DNA of 34,248 nt from Synergistaceae bacterium (GTDB lineage: Bacteria; Synergistota; Synergistia; Synergistales; Synergistaceae): contig JAISZL010000093.1 of the NCBI GenBank assembly GCA_031269245.1, positions 1-34,248 on the forward strand. Direction: 5' to 3'. Below the pieces are notes generated by a model, which did no database searches, was not told the origin of the DNA, and saw only the letters and a list, made by a program, of their open reading frames with translations. Both the position numbers and the translations under genes were made by a program. Of this stretch, positions 17,095 through 26,312 are shown in pieces (position 1 is the stretch's first letter; every line of letters begins with the position of its first letter).

Positions 17095-17561
17095 CCGCCT
17101 TCGTCATGGCTTGGCTGCTACAGGACTTGTTGCAGGTGCTGAGCATGGGGTTCATGCTGATGCCCGAGATATACCTCATGACAGCGCTCTACAAGATAGT
17201 GTCGGGCCCCCTGCTGCCGACGCGCGCGGCGGCTTGGATATGGCTCGCGTTTTTTGGGGGAGTGCTGTGGGATCTGCGTTGGGCCGCGTTCCCTGGCATG
17301 AGCGGCCTGATCGGCGCGGTCTCGGTCATCCTGCTTTACCTGATGTGGAACAGGACGCCCGCCGGTGGGAGAAACGCCCCGCTCTTCGCGGCGCTCGCCG
17401 GAGGGACGCACATTATGTCCGGGATTGTCCATTACCTGGCTTGGGCTGTGCCCAGCCACGCCGCGGCGAGGATGTTCCTCATCCAGCAGCTGCTCTGTGT
17501 GCCCCTGCTGGCCGTGCTCTGCACGATGTACGCGTTCAGAAAGAACGATGCGCATGTATAA
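17091..17561 (+). CDS. mreD: Rod shape-determining membrane protein MreD
   Basis: The 156-residue protein is mostly membrane helices (about five), with FFGGVLWDLRWAAFPGMSGLIGAV in the place where MreD proteins carry a G-x-x-x-D-x-x-x-x-x-x-x-G-x-x pattern. Sequence conservation in this family is low, so the assignment rests on topology and on its place between mreC and mrdA. The start is TTG, overlapping the mreC TGA by four bases. Its end overlaps the mrdA start by 14 bases. Confidence 0.85.
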   Translation: MTAFVMAWLLQDLLQVLSMGFMLMPEIYLMTALYKIVSGPLLPTRAAAWIWLAFFGGVLWDLRWAAFPGMSGLIGAVSVILLYLMWNRTPAGGRNAPLFAALAGGTHIMSGIVHYLAWAVPSHAAARMFLIQQLLCVPLLAVLCTMYAFRKNDAHV

Positions 17562-19290
17562 GGCGTTTGACAACTTCGACGTTGACCGCAGGCTTATTTA
17601 CGTGCGAAACATCTTCATATTCTCCCTGTCGCTTCTGGTGGTGGGGCTTGTTTACTTTCAGCTCGTTAAGGGGGACGAGTACGTAAGTCTCGCGTCCAGC
17701 AACAGGCTCCGCATGATACGGCTCCTGCCCCCCAGGGGAAACGTCTACGACGCGAGCGGGGTTCCCCTGGCGGTGAACGTCAGGACATTCGACATGAAGG
17801 CCTATCCCATGGATCTGCGGGAGGAGGAGGATTTCGACGAGGTTGCCGGGGTGTTCGCGCGCCACGGTATACCGATGACGGCGCAAGGGCTCAAGAAGAG
17901 CGTCGAGAAGCAGTACGTCGCGCCGTACCGCGCCATATCCGCGGCGATCAACCTGACGCTGGCCCAGGTATCCGACCTGGTGATGGACCCTACGTTCCCC
18001 AAGAGCCTCTTCCCGTCCCCCGTGTGGAGAAGGATATACCCAGGAGGCCCGTTGGTGGCTCACGTCATGGGCTATGTAGGGGAGATAACGAGGGACGAGC
18101 TGGAGGATCAGAGGGATCTTCATTACCAGGCTGGCGACATAGTCGGCAAGAGCGGGATCGAGTCGATGTACGAGGAGGAGCTGCGCGGGGTCGTGGGCGA
18201 CCAGGTGGTGGAGGTCGATTCACGCGGAAGGCGCCTCCGCGACGTGAACTACAACGACCCGCGGAAGGGCGGCGACATACGGCTCACGCTCGACTTGGCG
18301 GCTCAGAGGGAGGCGTCTCGCCTCATGAACGGACGCCGGGGAGCGATGGTCGTCATGGATGTGAAGGACGGGGGAGTGGTGGTGTTCTTCTCATCCCCCA
18401 CTTACGACCCCAACCCGCTGACGTGGGGCATATCGAACAAGGAGTGGTCGGCCCTCATAAACGACGCCGACCGCCCGATGATGAACAGAGTCAGCGGGGG
18501 CTCGTATCCGCCCGGCTCCGCTTTCAAGGTCGTCACCGCCGCCGGGATACTGATGGAGGGCGTGGCGAACACCAAGTCGACCGTGTTCTGCCCCGGCAGA
18601 TTCGAGCTTGGGCCCCAGACGTTCCGCTGCTGGCGCAGGAGCGGGCATGGGACGGAGGATATAGTGGGCGCGCTCAGGGATTCGTGCGATGTGTTTTTTT
18701 ATCAGATGAGCGTGAGGCTGGGCGCGGACAAGCTCCTCGAGTGGAGCGGCGAGTTCGGCATAGGCGAGCGAACCGGGATAGACCTCCCCGGCGAGTCCAG
18801 GGGTAACATCGCGGGGCGCGAGTGGAAACGCGCGCGCTTCAAGGAGTCGTGGTACCAGGGCGACACCGTCAATTACTCCATCGGCCAGGGTTTTTTGCTG
18901 ATGACGCCCCTGCAGCTCGCCAGGGTTTACGCGGCCTTCGCCAACGGAGGGCGGCTCGTCGTCCCGAGGCTCAACGCGGACAAAAAGCCGGAGTGGCGTG
19001 ACGTGAAGGTCTCGAATGCCAACATGGATATCATCAGGAGGGGGATAAGGGACGTCGTCACGCGCGGCACCGGAAGGGCCGCGGGCGGCTACGGGGTCGA
19101 GATAGCCGGCAAGACCGGCACCGCCCAAAACTCCCGGGATGACGACCACGCGTGGTTCGTCGGCTACGCACCGGCGGATGCCCCCAAATACGTGGCGGCG
19201 GTGCTGGTCGAGGGCGGGGGATCGGGCTCATCCGTGGGCGGACCGCTGGTTGGGCAGATGCTCTCATATTTGCTTGAGTATAATAAATAA
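17548..19290 (+). CDS. mrdA: Penicillin-binding protein 2 (elongation transpeptidase)
   Basis: PBP2 cross-links peptidoglycan during cell elongation as partner of RodA. The 580-residue protein has an N-terminal membrane helix (about 20-42), a pedestal/dimerisation domain starting at LLPPRGNVYDASGVPLAVN, then the transpeptidase domain. The domain has the active-site S324-x-x-K327 (PPGSAFK), S379-C-D381 (the SxD form usual in PBP2) and K522-T-G. GKSGIESMYEEELRG is also typical. The start is ATG 17548 or ATG 17554; neither has a strong site, and the gene overlaps mreD, so coupling is likely. minC follows after 15 bases. Confidence 0.94.
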   Translation: MRMYKAFDNFDVDRRLIYVRNIFIFSLSLLVVGLVYFQLVKGDEYVSLASSNRLRMIRLLPPRGNVYDASGVPLAVNVRTFDMKAYPMDLREEEDFDEVAGVFARHGIPMTAQGLKKSVEKQYVAPYRAISAAINLTLAQVSDLVMDPTFPKSLFPSPVWRRIYPGGPLVAHVMGYVGEITRDELEDQRDLHYQAGDIVGKSGIESMYEEELRGVVGDQVVEVDSRGRRLRDVNYNDPRKGGDIRLTLDLAAQREASRLMNGRRGAMVVMDVKDGGVVVFFSSPTYDPNPLTWGISNKEWSALINDADRPMMNRVSGGSYPPGSAFKVVTAAGILMEGVANTKSTVFCPGRFELGPQTFRCWRRSGHGTEDIVGALRDSCDVFFYQMSVRLGADKLLEWSGEFGIGERTGIDLPGESRGNIAGREWKRARFKESWYQGDTVNYSIGQGFLLMTPLQLARVYAAFANGGRLVVPRLNADKKPEWRDVKVSNANMDIIRRGIRDVVTRGTGRAAGGYGVEIAGKTGTAQNSRDDDHAWFVGYAPADAPKYVAAVLVEGGGSGSSVGGPLVGQMLSYLLEYNK

Positions 19291-19305
19291 AATAGGTGAG
19301 GAAAA

Positions 19306-19989
19306 GTGATAAAATTAAAAGGTATGGCGGATTCGGTGTTAAGATGCGTAATACCGGAGGAGCTTCCCCCCTCCGGCCTCGGCGAAGCGTTCATGGACGT
19401 CATGAATAAGGGGAGGCGGATCCTTCCGGGCGCGCGCCTGATCCTCGACTTTGGGGCACGCCCCTTGCCGGAGCCTCTCATAGGCTCCATCCTCTCCGAC
19501 TTCGTCTGGCCGTCCGGGGTTCATGTGTTGGCGTGGGTCACATACGACGCCGGCTCACAGGAGACGCTGAAGCGCGCCGGCCTGCCGGTCTCGGAGCCCT
19601 CGGCCTCGATCCCGGACAATGCCCGGAGCGCGCCGGCGCTGGTGTTGCACAGGTCCCTGCGCTCGGGGCAGCGAGTCGAGCACCGCGGGGACGTAGTCAT
19701 CACGGGCCACGTCAACGGCGGTGCGGAGGTGATGGCGTCGGGGAACATAACGGCGCTCGGGCGTCTCAAGGGCCTGGTGCACGCCGGATACGAGGGGAAC
19801 GAGCGTGCCGTGGTTGTAGCCAGGTCGATGGAGGCCCTCCAGGTTCGCATCGGGGGGAAGATAGGGTCGCTCGACAGGGGCTCGCAGTGCTGGGGCAGGG
19901 GCGTCATCATCAGCGTCGCGGACGATCGGATCCAGATAGATTACTGGCCTCAGCTGAAGAACGAGACCGGTTGGGGAAACGCTGATTAA
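19306..19989 (+). CDS. minC: Septum site-determining protein MinC
   Basis: MinC inhibits FtsZ assembly away from midcell and is recruited to the membrane by MinD. The 227-residue protein starts at GTG 19306 with GGTGAGG upstream. The N-terminal domain (about 1-105) is divergent, as usual. The C-terminal beta-helix domain is clear: SGQRVEHRGDVVITGHVN, GGAEVMASGNITALG, LKGLVHAGYEGNERAVVVA and a final RIGGKIG. It is directly followed by minD after 51 bases. Confidence 0.92.
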   Translation: MIKLKGMADSVLRCVIPEELPPSGLGEAFMDVMNKGRRILPGARLILDFGARPLPEPLIGSILSDFVWPSGVHVLAWVTYDAGSQETLKRAGLPVSEPSASIPDNARSAPALVLHRSLRSGQRVEHRGDVVITGHVNGGAEVMASGNITALGRLKGLVHAGYEGNERAVVVARSMEALQVRIGGKIGSLDRGSQCWGRGVIISVADDRIQIDYWPQLKNETGWGNAD

Positions 19990-20040
19990 GTGGACAGAGG
20001 GGCATTCGGGCAAATAATTAATCCCTTGGGAGGGGTATGA

Positions 20041-20838
20041 ATGGCGTCACGCGTAATTGTAGTGACATCGGGCAAAGGGGGGGTCGGTAAGACCACGACC
20101 ACGGCCAATGTCGCGGCGGCTCTTGCCGAGATGGGCAGCAAGGTCGTGGCGGTCGACGGCGACGTGGGATTGCGCAACCTCGACGTGGTGATGGGCCTCG
20201 AGAACCGCATCGTATACACGCTGGTAGACGCCATAGACGGCCACTGCCGGCTGAGTCAGGCGGTAATCCGCGACAAAAGGGTGGACAACCTCTTCATGAT
20301 ACCGACGGCTCAGAGCAAGACCAAGGATGCCGTGACTCCTCAGCAGATGATAGATGTATGCGACGAACTCAGGAACGACTACGAATACGTTTTGATCGAC
20401 TGCCCGGCGGGGATAGAGGCTGGTTTCAAAAACGCCGCGGCCGGAGCGGACGAGGCGCTGGTGGTGACGACTCCTGAGGTGTCGGCCGTGAGGGACGCGG
20501 ACAGGATAATAGGGCTCTTGGAGTCCATGGACAAGTCCCCGATTCGCCTCATCGTCAACAGGATACGCAGTGACATGGTGAAGAGGGGGGACATGCTGGG
20601 CGTCTCCGACGTGCTCGACGTGCTGGCGATCGACCTCATAGGGATCGTCCCCGACGACGAGGCCGTCATAACGAGCGCTAACAGCGGGGTGCTGCTCACG
20701 TCGCAGGCATCGCAGGCCTCCCATGCCTTCCGCAACATCGCCTCGCGCATCGCCGGGGTTGATGTGCCGTTCATGAACCTGGACTCGCGGGAGGGCATCG
20801 GGATATTCGGCAAAATCAAGACCATCTTTGGCTTTTAG
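20041..20838 (+). CDS. minD: Septum site-determining ATPase MinD
   Basis: MinD is a deviant Walker ATPase that binds the membrane as an ATP dimer and carries MinC. The 265-residue protein has the deviant P-loop SGKGGVGKTT (10-19), VDGDVGLRNLD (switch I), LIDCPAGIE (switch II) and VTTPEVSAVRDADR. The last residues, GIFGKIKTIFGF, form the amphipathic membrane-targeting helix. GGGAGGGG sits just before the ATG. minE follows after 12 bases, giving the usual minCDE order. Confidence 0.97.
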   Translation: MASRVIVVTSGKGGVGKTTTTANVAAALAEMGSKVVAVDGDVGLRNLDVVMGLENRIVYTLVDAIDGHCRLSQAVIRDKRVDNLFMIPTAQSKTKDAVTPQQMIDVCDELRNDYEYVLIDCPAGIEAGFKNAAAGADEALVVTTPEVSAVRDADRIIGLLESMDKSPIRLIVNRIRSDMVKRGDMLGVSDVLDVLAIDLIGIVPDDEAVITSANSGVLLTSQASQASHAFRNIASRIAGVDVPFMNLDSREGIGIFGKIKTIFGF

Positions 20839-20850
20839 GAGGCGGGGGCA

Positions 20851-21150
20851 ATGAGTTTTATCTCCAATTTTTCGAACTTGTTCGGCATCGGCAGGACGAC
20901 GCGGCATACGAAATCCAGCGATATGGCCAAAAACCGCCTGACCGTCGCCATAGCCCACGACAGGACAGACATATCGCCGGGCATCATGGAGAACATGAGG
21001 CGCGACATAATAGCCGTTTTGAAGAAGTACGTCGAGATCGACGAGGGAAACATCGAACTCGACCTCGAAAACGACAGCGCGAAGGGCTATTTCGCACTGG
21101 TCGCGAGCGTCCCCGTCATGAAGGTGCGGAGAACACACGGAAAACCCTGA
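20851..21150 (+). CDS. minE: Cell division topological factor MinE
   Basis: MinE stimulates MinD ATPase and produces pole-to-pole oscillation or gradients. The 99-residue protein has an amphipathic start (SFISNFSNLFG), the MinD-contact segment RLTVAIAHDR and the topological-specificity domain (RRDIIAVLKKYVEID, then NIELDLEN, and a final VPVMKVRR). The ATG follows a strong GGAGGCGGGGG site. The presence of MinE, not only MinD with DivIVA, implies an oscillating Min system. Confidence 0.94.
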   Translation: MSFISNFSNLFGIGRTTRHTKSSDMAKNRLTVAIAHDRTDISPGIMENMRRDIIAVLKKYVEIDEGNIELDLENDSAKGYFALVASVPVMKVRRTHGKP

Positions 21151-21156
21151 CTTAAC

Positions 21157-22281
21157 ATGCCCTTTGAATTCAACTACAGTTGGGGGGAGATCCGCGGGGG
21201 TCTCGACCGCACGATGCTAGTCACGGTTCTCGTCCTCTTCGCGCTCGGGCTGGCGTCGATATACAGCGCCGGCATCGGGGTCAGGACTTCCACCGTCGTC
21301 TACGTGGTGAAACAGCTGACGTGGGGCGCGGTGAGCGCGGTCGTATACGTTTTCGTGCTGCGCGCCGGGTATCAGGACTTCGTCCGTTACAGCTATTGGA
21401 TGTACGGCGGCACGGTGGCCCTGCTGGTGGTCCTCTCCATGAGCGGCACGATCTCGAAGGGCGCCGTGCGGTGGTTTCAGCTGGGGGCCCTGAACTTCCA
21501 GCCGGCCGAGATGGGCAAGGTCGTCCTGATACTGGCGATGTCGCGGTTCTGCTCGCGCAACACCCCGAACTCCCTGAAAAACCTCTTCATGGCCCTTGCC
21601 GTTTTCGGGGTGAGCGTCGTATTGATACTGCTGCAACCAGACCTGGGAAGCTCCCTCGTCTACGTCGCCGTGATGTTCGCCATGCTCGCGGTGGCCGGCG
21701 CGCCCGGGAGGTATCTCGGCGGAATGGTCCTGGCGGGCCTGGCGGCGGCACCGTTCCTCTGGGGGACGCTGAGGAGCTATCAGAAGCTGAGGCTCGTGGT
21801 CTTCCTGGACCCCTACGTCGATCCGCAGGGCGCCGGATACAACGTCATACAGTCGAGGATAGCCGTGGGCTCCGGCGGCCTGTGGGGGAAGGGCTTTTTG
21901 CACGGTACTCAGGGCAGGCTGCACTTTCTCCCTGAACCTCACACGGATTTCATATTCAGCGTGTTCGCCGAGGAATTCGGGTTCGTCGGGGGGGTCATCG
22001 TCGTGGCGCTCTTCGCGTGTCTCCTCTGGAGGGTGGTCCGCGCGGCGTTCCAAACAAAGGACGTCAGGGGCAAGCTCTTCTGCATAGGCGTCGCCGCGTG
22101 GCTTTGGTTTCAGGTGATGGAGAGCATCGCCATGAGCATGGGACTCGCCCCAATAACGGGCCTGCCTCTGCCGCTCTTCAGCTATGGGGGAAGCTCCCTT
22201 CTGATGACGGCCCTGGCCCTGGCCCTGGTTCAGAGCGTCGCCATATCCCCTGTCAAGGACAGGTTCTCGACTCTGACGTAG
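21157..22281 (+). CDS. rodA: RodA, SEDS peptidoglycan glycosyltransferase
   Basis: RodA polymerises glycan strands from lipid II together with PBP2. The 374-residue protein has about ten membrane helices. SEDS landmarks include the KGAVRWFQLGALNFQPAEMGK segment, LLQPDLGSSLVY with the catalytic aspartate, and the late GLAPITGLPLPLFSYGGSSLL. Length and its place after PBP2 and Min genes favour RodA over FtsW. The ATG is six bases after the minE stop without a clear ribosome-binding site, so coupling is likely. An 85-base gap follows before the next gene. Confidence 0.94.
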   Translation: MPFEFNYSWGEIRGGLDRTMLVTVLVLFALGLASIYSAGIGVRTSTVVYVVKQLTWGAVSAVVYVFVLRAGYQDFVRYSYWMYGGTVALLVVLSMSGTISKGAVRWFQLGALNFQPAEMGKVVLILAMSRFCSRNTPNSLKNLFMALAVFGVSVVLILLQPDLGSSLVYVAVMFAMLAVAGAPGRYLGGMVLAGLAAAPFLWGTLRSYQKLRLVVFLDPYVDPQGAGYNVIQSRIAVGSGGLWGKGFLHGTQGRLHFLPEPHTDFIFSVFAEEFGFVGGVIVVALFACLLWRVVRAAFQTKDVRGKLFCIGVAAWLWFQVMESIAMSMGLAPITGLPLPLFSYGGSSLLMTALALALVQSVAISPVKDRFSTLT

Positions 22282-22366
22282 CTGAAATTGAAAACTCGAT
22301 AAAGATAAGGGCGTGCGCTCTCCTCTTTAATCGAGAAATTTATAGATTGAGGGATATAAGATTAAC

Positions 22367-24160
22367 ATGATTGAGGACGAAATGAGAGGCGGCCTCTGGC
22401 CGCTGTTAGCGGCGGTAAAACGCCCCGGGCGCTATATCGGCGGCGAGTGGGGGGCTTGCGCGGCCGGCGCGGATGCGCGGCGCGCGCGTATCTGCTTGGC
22501 ATACCCCGACGTGTACGAGGTCGGCATGAGCTATCTTGGCTATCAGATTTTGTACTCGATGATCAAGACCCTCGACCACGCCGACGCGGAGAGGGCGTAT
22601 TGCCCGTGGCCCGACATGGAGGCGGCGATGCGCGGGGCGGGCGTTCCCCTGCGCTCTCTGGAGAGCGGGCGAGCGCTGGCGGACTTCGACGCGGTGGGCT
22701 TCACGCTCCAGTACGAGCTCTGCAGCACGAACATACTGACGATGCTGGACCTCGGCGGGATTCCCCTCCTCAGCTCGGAGCGAGGTGACGGCGACCCGCT
22801 GGTGATAGGGGGGGGCGGCGGCGCTTTGGCCCCAGCTCCGCTCGAGATGTTTTTCGACGCCTTCTGCCTCGGGGACGGCGAGGCCGTCGTGCCCGAGCTG
22901 ATGGAGGTGATGAGCGAGCTAAAGGGACGCGCCAGGGACGAGAAGCTCCACGCTCTCTCCCGCATAGATGGGGTATACGTCCCCGGTGAATCAGGCTCAG
23001 GGGCTTCGCGGAGGATAGTCGAAAACCTGGACGACGGTTTCATACACCGCACGATGATAGTGCCTAACATGAAGACGATTCACGACAGGATCGCGGTACA
23101 GGCGTTCAAGGGGTGCACTCGGGGCTGCCGCTTCTGCCAGGCGGGGATGACCGACAGGCCGGTCCGTGAGAGGAGCGCCGCCTCAGTGGCCGGGCAGATA
23201 GAGGATTTGAGGCGGCACACCGGTTGGGACGAGATCGGGATATTATCGCTCGCGACCTGCGATTGGAGCGGCCTTGGAGCGTTGCTCCACATGATCTCGC
23301 CTCTGCTGGAGGAGCACAATATGAAGCTCAGCCTCCCCAGCCTTAGGATGGACTCGTTCTCAGTGGAGCTCGCCTCCAAGCTCGAGGGGATGAGGCACGG
23401 GGGCATCACGCTGGCGCCTGAGGCCGGCAGCGAGCGTCTGAGGGCCGTCATAAACAAGGGCGTGAGCGACGGCGACATCGAGTCCGCCCTTGACGCCGCG
23501 TTCAAGTTCGGCTGGAACAGGGTGAAGCTGTACTTCATGATGGGCCTCCCGACGGAAACGGAAACGGACCTCGACGGAATCATAGACATCGCCGACAGAG
23601 CCGTCCGCCGCGCGAGAGTCCACGGGAGGAGGGGCGACGTGTCGGTGTCCCTGGCGGGCTTCGTGCCCAAGGCGCACACACCGTTCCAGTGGGAGGCCCA
23701 GACGTCCAGGGAGGCGCTGCGGGAGCGGGGCCGGTACGTGAAGGGGAGAGTTCGAGGCAAAAAGATCTCGCTGTCGTACCACGAGCCCGACCAGACGATG
23801 CTGGAGGGGATATACGCGCGGGGCGGCAGGGAGCTTGGCCATGCCACTCTGGAGGCGTGGCGCGGTGGGGCGCGATTCGACGGCTGGACGGAGACCTTCG
23901 ACATGAGGATCTGGGAGGGAGTGTTCCGCCGCCTCGGGATCGACCCTTCGCACGCCACCCGGGCCCGCGCCTTGGATGAGCCCCTGCCGTGGGACATGAT
24001 AGACGTCGGGGTCTCGAAGAGCTTCCTGCTGTCGGAGCGCGCCAGGGCGTTCAGCGGGGAGTTCACGCCGGATTGCCGGGACGGCGCCTGCAACGCCTGC
24101 GGGTGGCACGAAAAATTCGCAGGGCGCCGCGCCGCCCCTGGCGAGCCTTCGGCGCGATAA
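22367..24160 (+). CDS. TIGR03960-type B12-binding-like radical SAM protein
   Basis: The 597-residue protein has an N-terminal B12-binding-like domain (ICLAYPDVYEVGMSYLGYQILY, DAVGFTLQYELCSTNIL), then a radical SAM core with C250-x3-C254-x2-C257 (FKGCTRGCRFCQAG), the late LAPEAGSERLRAVINKG and LYFMMGLPTETETD. It ends with a cysteine cluster (C-R-D-G-A-C-N-A-C-G) typical of this family. The reaction is not known. It is almost always encoded just before a DUF2344 protein, sometimes fused to it, and near RNase E/G, which suggests an RNA-related modification. Here the partner follows after 17 bases. Confidence 0.93.
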   Translation: MIEDEMRGGLWPLLAAVKRPGRYIGGEWGACAAGADARRARICLAYPDVYEVGMSYLGYQILYSMIKTLDHADAERAYCPWPDMEAAMRGAGVPLRSLESGRALADFDAVGFTLQYELCSTNILTMLDLGGIPLLSSERGDGDPLVIGGGGGALAPAPLEMFFDAFCLGDGEAVVPELMEVMSELKGRARDEKLHALSRIDGVYVPGESGSGASRRIVENLDDGFIHRTMIVPNMKTIHDRIAVQAFKGCTRGCRFCQAGMTDRPVRERSAASVAGQIEDLRRHTGWDEIGILSLATCDWSGLGALLHMISPLLEEHNMKLSLPSLRMDSFSVELASKLEGMRHGGITLAPEAGSERLRAVINKGVSDGDIESALDAAFKFGWNRVKLYFMMGLPTETETDLDGIIDIADRAVRRARVHGRRGDVSVSLAGFVPKAHTPFQWEAQTSREALRERGRYVKGRVRGKKISLSYHEPDQTMLEGIYARGGRELGHATLEAWRGGARFDGWTETFDMRIWEGVFRRLGIDPSHATRARALDEPLPWDMIDVGVSKSFLLSERARAFSGEFTPDCRDGACNACGWHEKFAGRRAAPGEPSAR

Positions 24161-24177
24161 CGCGAAGGACGCCCGCC

Positions 24178-24795
24178 ATGCCTCGCATAAGAATACACTT
24201 CTCCAAGAGGGGTTACGCATCCTTCATCTCCCACATGGACCTGCCGGCGCTCTTCAGCAGGGCCGCCGCGCGGGCTGGTTTGAGGATGGAGAGGACGAAT
24301 GGCTTCTCCCCTCACCCAAGGCTGGCCCTCTGCCCGCCCCTGCCGGTGGGGGTGGAGGGCTTGAGCGAGCCGGCCGACTTCTGGTTCGTGGAGTGGGAGC
24401 CGGGCTCGCGCGACGCGTGGAACCGCTCCTTGCCCGACGGGATCGGCATCTCGAGCGCGGTCCCCGTGGACGGGGTGTCGCTGAACAAGCTCTGCTCCGC
24501 CGCGTCGTACATAGTGACTCCTCTCGGGGGAGCGTCCCCGCGAGACGTGACCGGCGTGATAGAAACGACTTTGCGGGAGAACGGAGCGCTTCTTGACGTG
24601 AGCGCGTCCGGGGACGAGGTCCTGGTCTCGTCCTCCGACCTGGAGCGGTGCGGCCCCTCCCGCATGGTCAAAGATCTCGTTTCCGCCCGCCTGATATCGG
24701 GATGGGGGGATCTCCATATGGTTCGCGCCGCCGTGGGGCGGTGGGACCCCGATGGCATGAGAGTCATCCCCTTGACGGAGGAATGTCCGCTATGA
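24178..24795 (+). CDS. DUF2344 (TIGR03936) protein, partner of the radical SAM gene
   Basis: The 205-residue protein begins MPRIRIHFSKRGYASFISHMDL, the classic start of the TIGR03936 family, followed by RAGLRMERTNGFSPHPRL and LPVGVEGLSEPADFW. The ATG at 24178 follows GAAGGA and lies 17 bases after the radical SAM stop; a longer frame from 23989 only overlaps that gene. Its function is unknown; the tight pairing suggests it works with the radical SAM protein as a substrate- or RNA-binding subunit, which is inference. The stop overlaps the next start (ATGA). Confidence 0.92.
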   Translation: MPRIRIHFSKRGYASFISHMDLPALFSRAAARAGLRMERTNGFSPHPRLALCPPLPVGVEGLSEPADFWFVEWEPGSRDAWNRSLPDGIGISSAVPVDGVSLNKLCSAASYIVTPLGGASPRDVTGVIETTLRENGALLDVSASGDEVLVSSSDLERCGPSRMVKDLVSARLISGWGDLHMVRAAVGRWDPDGMRVIPLTEECPL

Positions 24796-26312
24796 ATATG
24801 TATTCAAGTTCGAGAAACGGCGGGAAGAAGCTCGTCGTGAACGTCATAGACCCGGAGGAGATGCGGATCGCCATCCTGGACGAGCGGGGAAGGCTCGACA
24901 GCCTCCATATAGAGCGCATGTTGGAGCGCCAGCGCGCCGGAGAGATATACAAGGCCCGGGTGGACAGCGTCCTGCCGGGCATGAACGCGGCGTTCCTGAG
25001 CTTGGGCGACGGGCGGAACGGGTTCCTGTACCTCAACGACGTGCGCGGCACGACGGTGAAGGCTGGCATGGACATGGTGGTCCAGGTCCTGAAGACCCCG
25101 CGCAGGGGGAAGGGCGCGAGGGTGTCCCCGCGTATATCCCTGGCTGGCAGGTACCTCGTCCTCGTACAGTCCAACGGGGACATCGGGGTGTCTAAGAGGA
25201 TAGGGGACGACGACGAGCGCGCGCGGCTGAGGTCGATCGCGCGCAAACTCAGGCCCGAGGGTTACGGCCTCATCGTCCGCACCGCGGCTGAGTACTGCGA
25301 CGAGGAGAGCCTGGCCCGCGACGCGGCCGAACTGATGGAGGAGTGGAACGAGGTCGAGCACAAGGCCAGAAAGAACTCCGCCCCCTGCCTGCTGCACAGG
25401 GACATCGGCCTCGTGGAGAGGATGCTCAGGGACGAGCTGAACGACGACATAGGCGAGATAATCGTCGACTCGCGGGACGAGTTCGAGAACATAGCCGCGT
25501 TCATTGAGCGCGTCGCGCCGGAGGCCAGACCGGAGCTCTCCCTCTACAGGGGCAATATGCCGGTGTTCGACGTCTACGGCATCGAGCGCGCGATAGACGA
25601 GATGCACGACCGCAAGGTGTGGCTGCCGAGCGGCGCCTATCTGGTCATAGACCAGACGGAGGCACTCACCGTGATCGACGTGAACACAGGCAAGTACATC
25701 GGGTCTAAGGACCTGCGGGACACGGTGTACCACACGAACTTCGAGGCCGCGGAGGAGATAGCCCGCCAGCTGCGCCTGAGGGCCATAGGCGGCATAGTCG
25801 TCATAGATTTCATAGACATGGAGAGCCGCGATGACAGGGTCAAGCTGGTCGAGCAGCTTCAGGAGTTCTTCCGGGACGACAAGTGCAAGGCCAGGGTGTA
25901 CGGGGTCACGGAGCTGGGTCTGGTCGAGATCACGAGGAAGCGCGCCCGATTGGACATGCGCTCGATAATAAGCCGCGGCTGTCCGTTCTGCGGCGGTCTC
26001 GGCTGGGTCGACAAGGAGGAGACCGTCGCGATGAAGGTAAAGCGGTTCCTGCGCAAGTCGATCCTGGGCTCGAACTCCGAGGCGTTCCTGGTCGAGCTGC
26101 ACCCCGCGATAGCGAGGTACATCGCCGACACATACCTCTCTATGTGGGAGGAGGAGTTCGACAAGAGGTTCTACCTCGTCGAGTGCCCGGAGTCCGCGTG
26201 GGACAAGTATCGAATCGACTTCCAGGGGACCCTCTCGAGGGTCGTGCACCGGGTCGACGTGATGGCGCGGCGGGAGGAGCGGGTCGTTGTATATAGCACG
26301 ACTTCAGCTTAG
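24792..26312 (+). CDS. rng: Ribonuclease E/G family endoribonuclease
   Basis: The 506-residue enzyme cleaves single-stranded RNA in decay and rRNA/tRNA maturation. It has the N-terminal S1 domain (GEIYKARVDSVLPGMNAAFLSLG), the 5'-sensor/RNase H-like parts, and the DNase I-like core with the metal aspartates D296 (VIDVNTGKY) and D339 (VVIDFIDM). The zinc-link C397-P-F-C400 joins protomers. There is no long disordered tail as in E. coli RNase E, so it resembles RNase G. The ATG overlaps the DUF2344 stop. The last 26 bases overlap smc. Confidence 0.94.
   Translation: MNMYSSSRNGGKKLVVNVIDPEEMRIAILDERGRLDSLHIERMLERQRAGEIYKARVDSVLPGMNAAFLSLGDGRNGFLYLNDVRGTTVKAGMDMVVQVLKTPRRGKGARVSPRISLAGRYLVLVQSNGDIGVSKRIGDDDERARLRSIARKLRPEGYGLIVRTAAEYCDEESLARDAAELMEEWNEVEHKARKNSAPCLLHRDIGLVERMLRDELNDDIGEIIVDSRDEFENIAAFIERVAPEARPELSLYRGNMPVFDVYGIERAIDEMHDRKVWLPSGAYLVIDQTEALTVIDVNTGKYIGSKDLRDTVYHTNFEAAEEIARQLRLRAIGGIVVIDFIDMESRDDRVKLVEQLQEFFRDDKCKARVYGVTELGLVEITRKRARLDMRSIISRGCPFCGGLGWVDKEETVAMKVKRFLRKSILGSNSEAFLVELHPAIARYIADTYLSMWEEEFDKRFYLVECPESAWDKYRIDFQGTLSRVVHRVDVMARREERVVVYSTTSA

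Noticed and set aside
23080-24717. 545-codon minus-strand frame
   Set aside because: A shadow of the radical SAM and DUF2344 genes, which have clear motifs on the plus strand.
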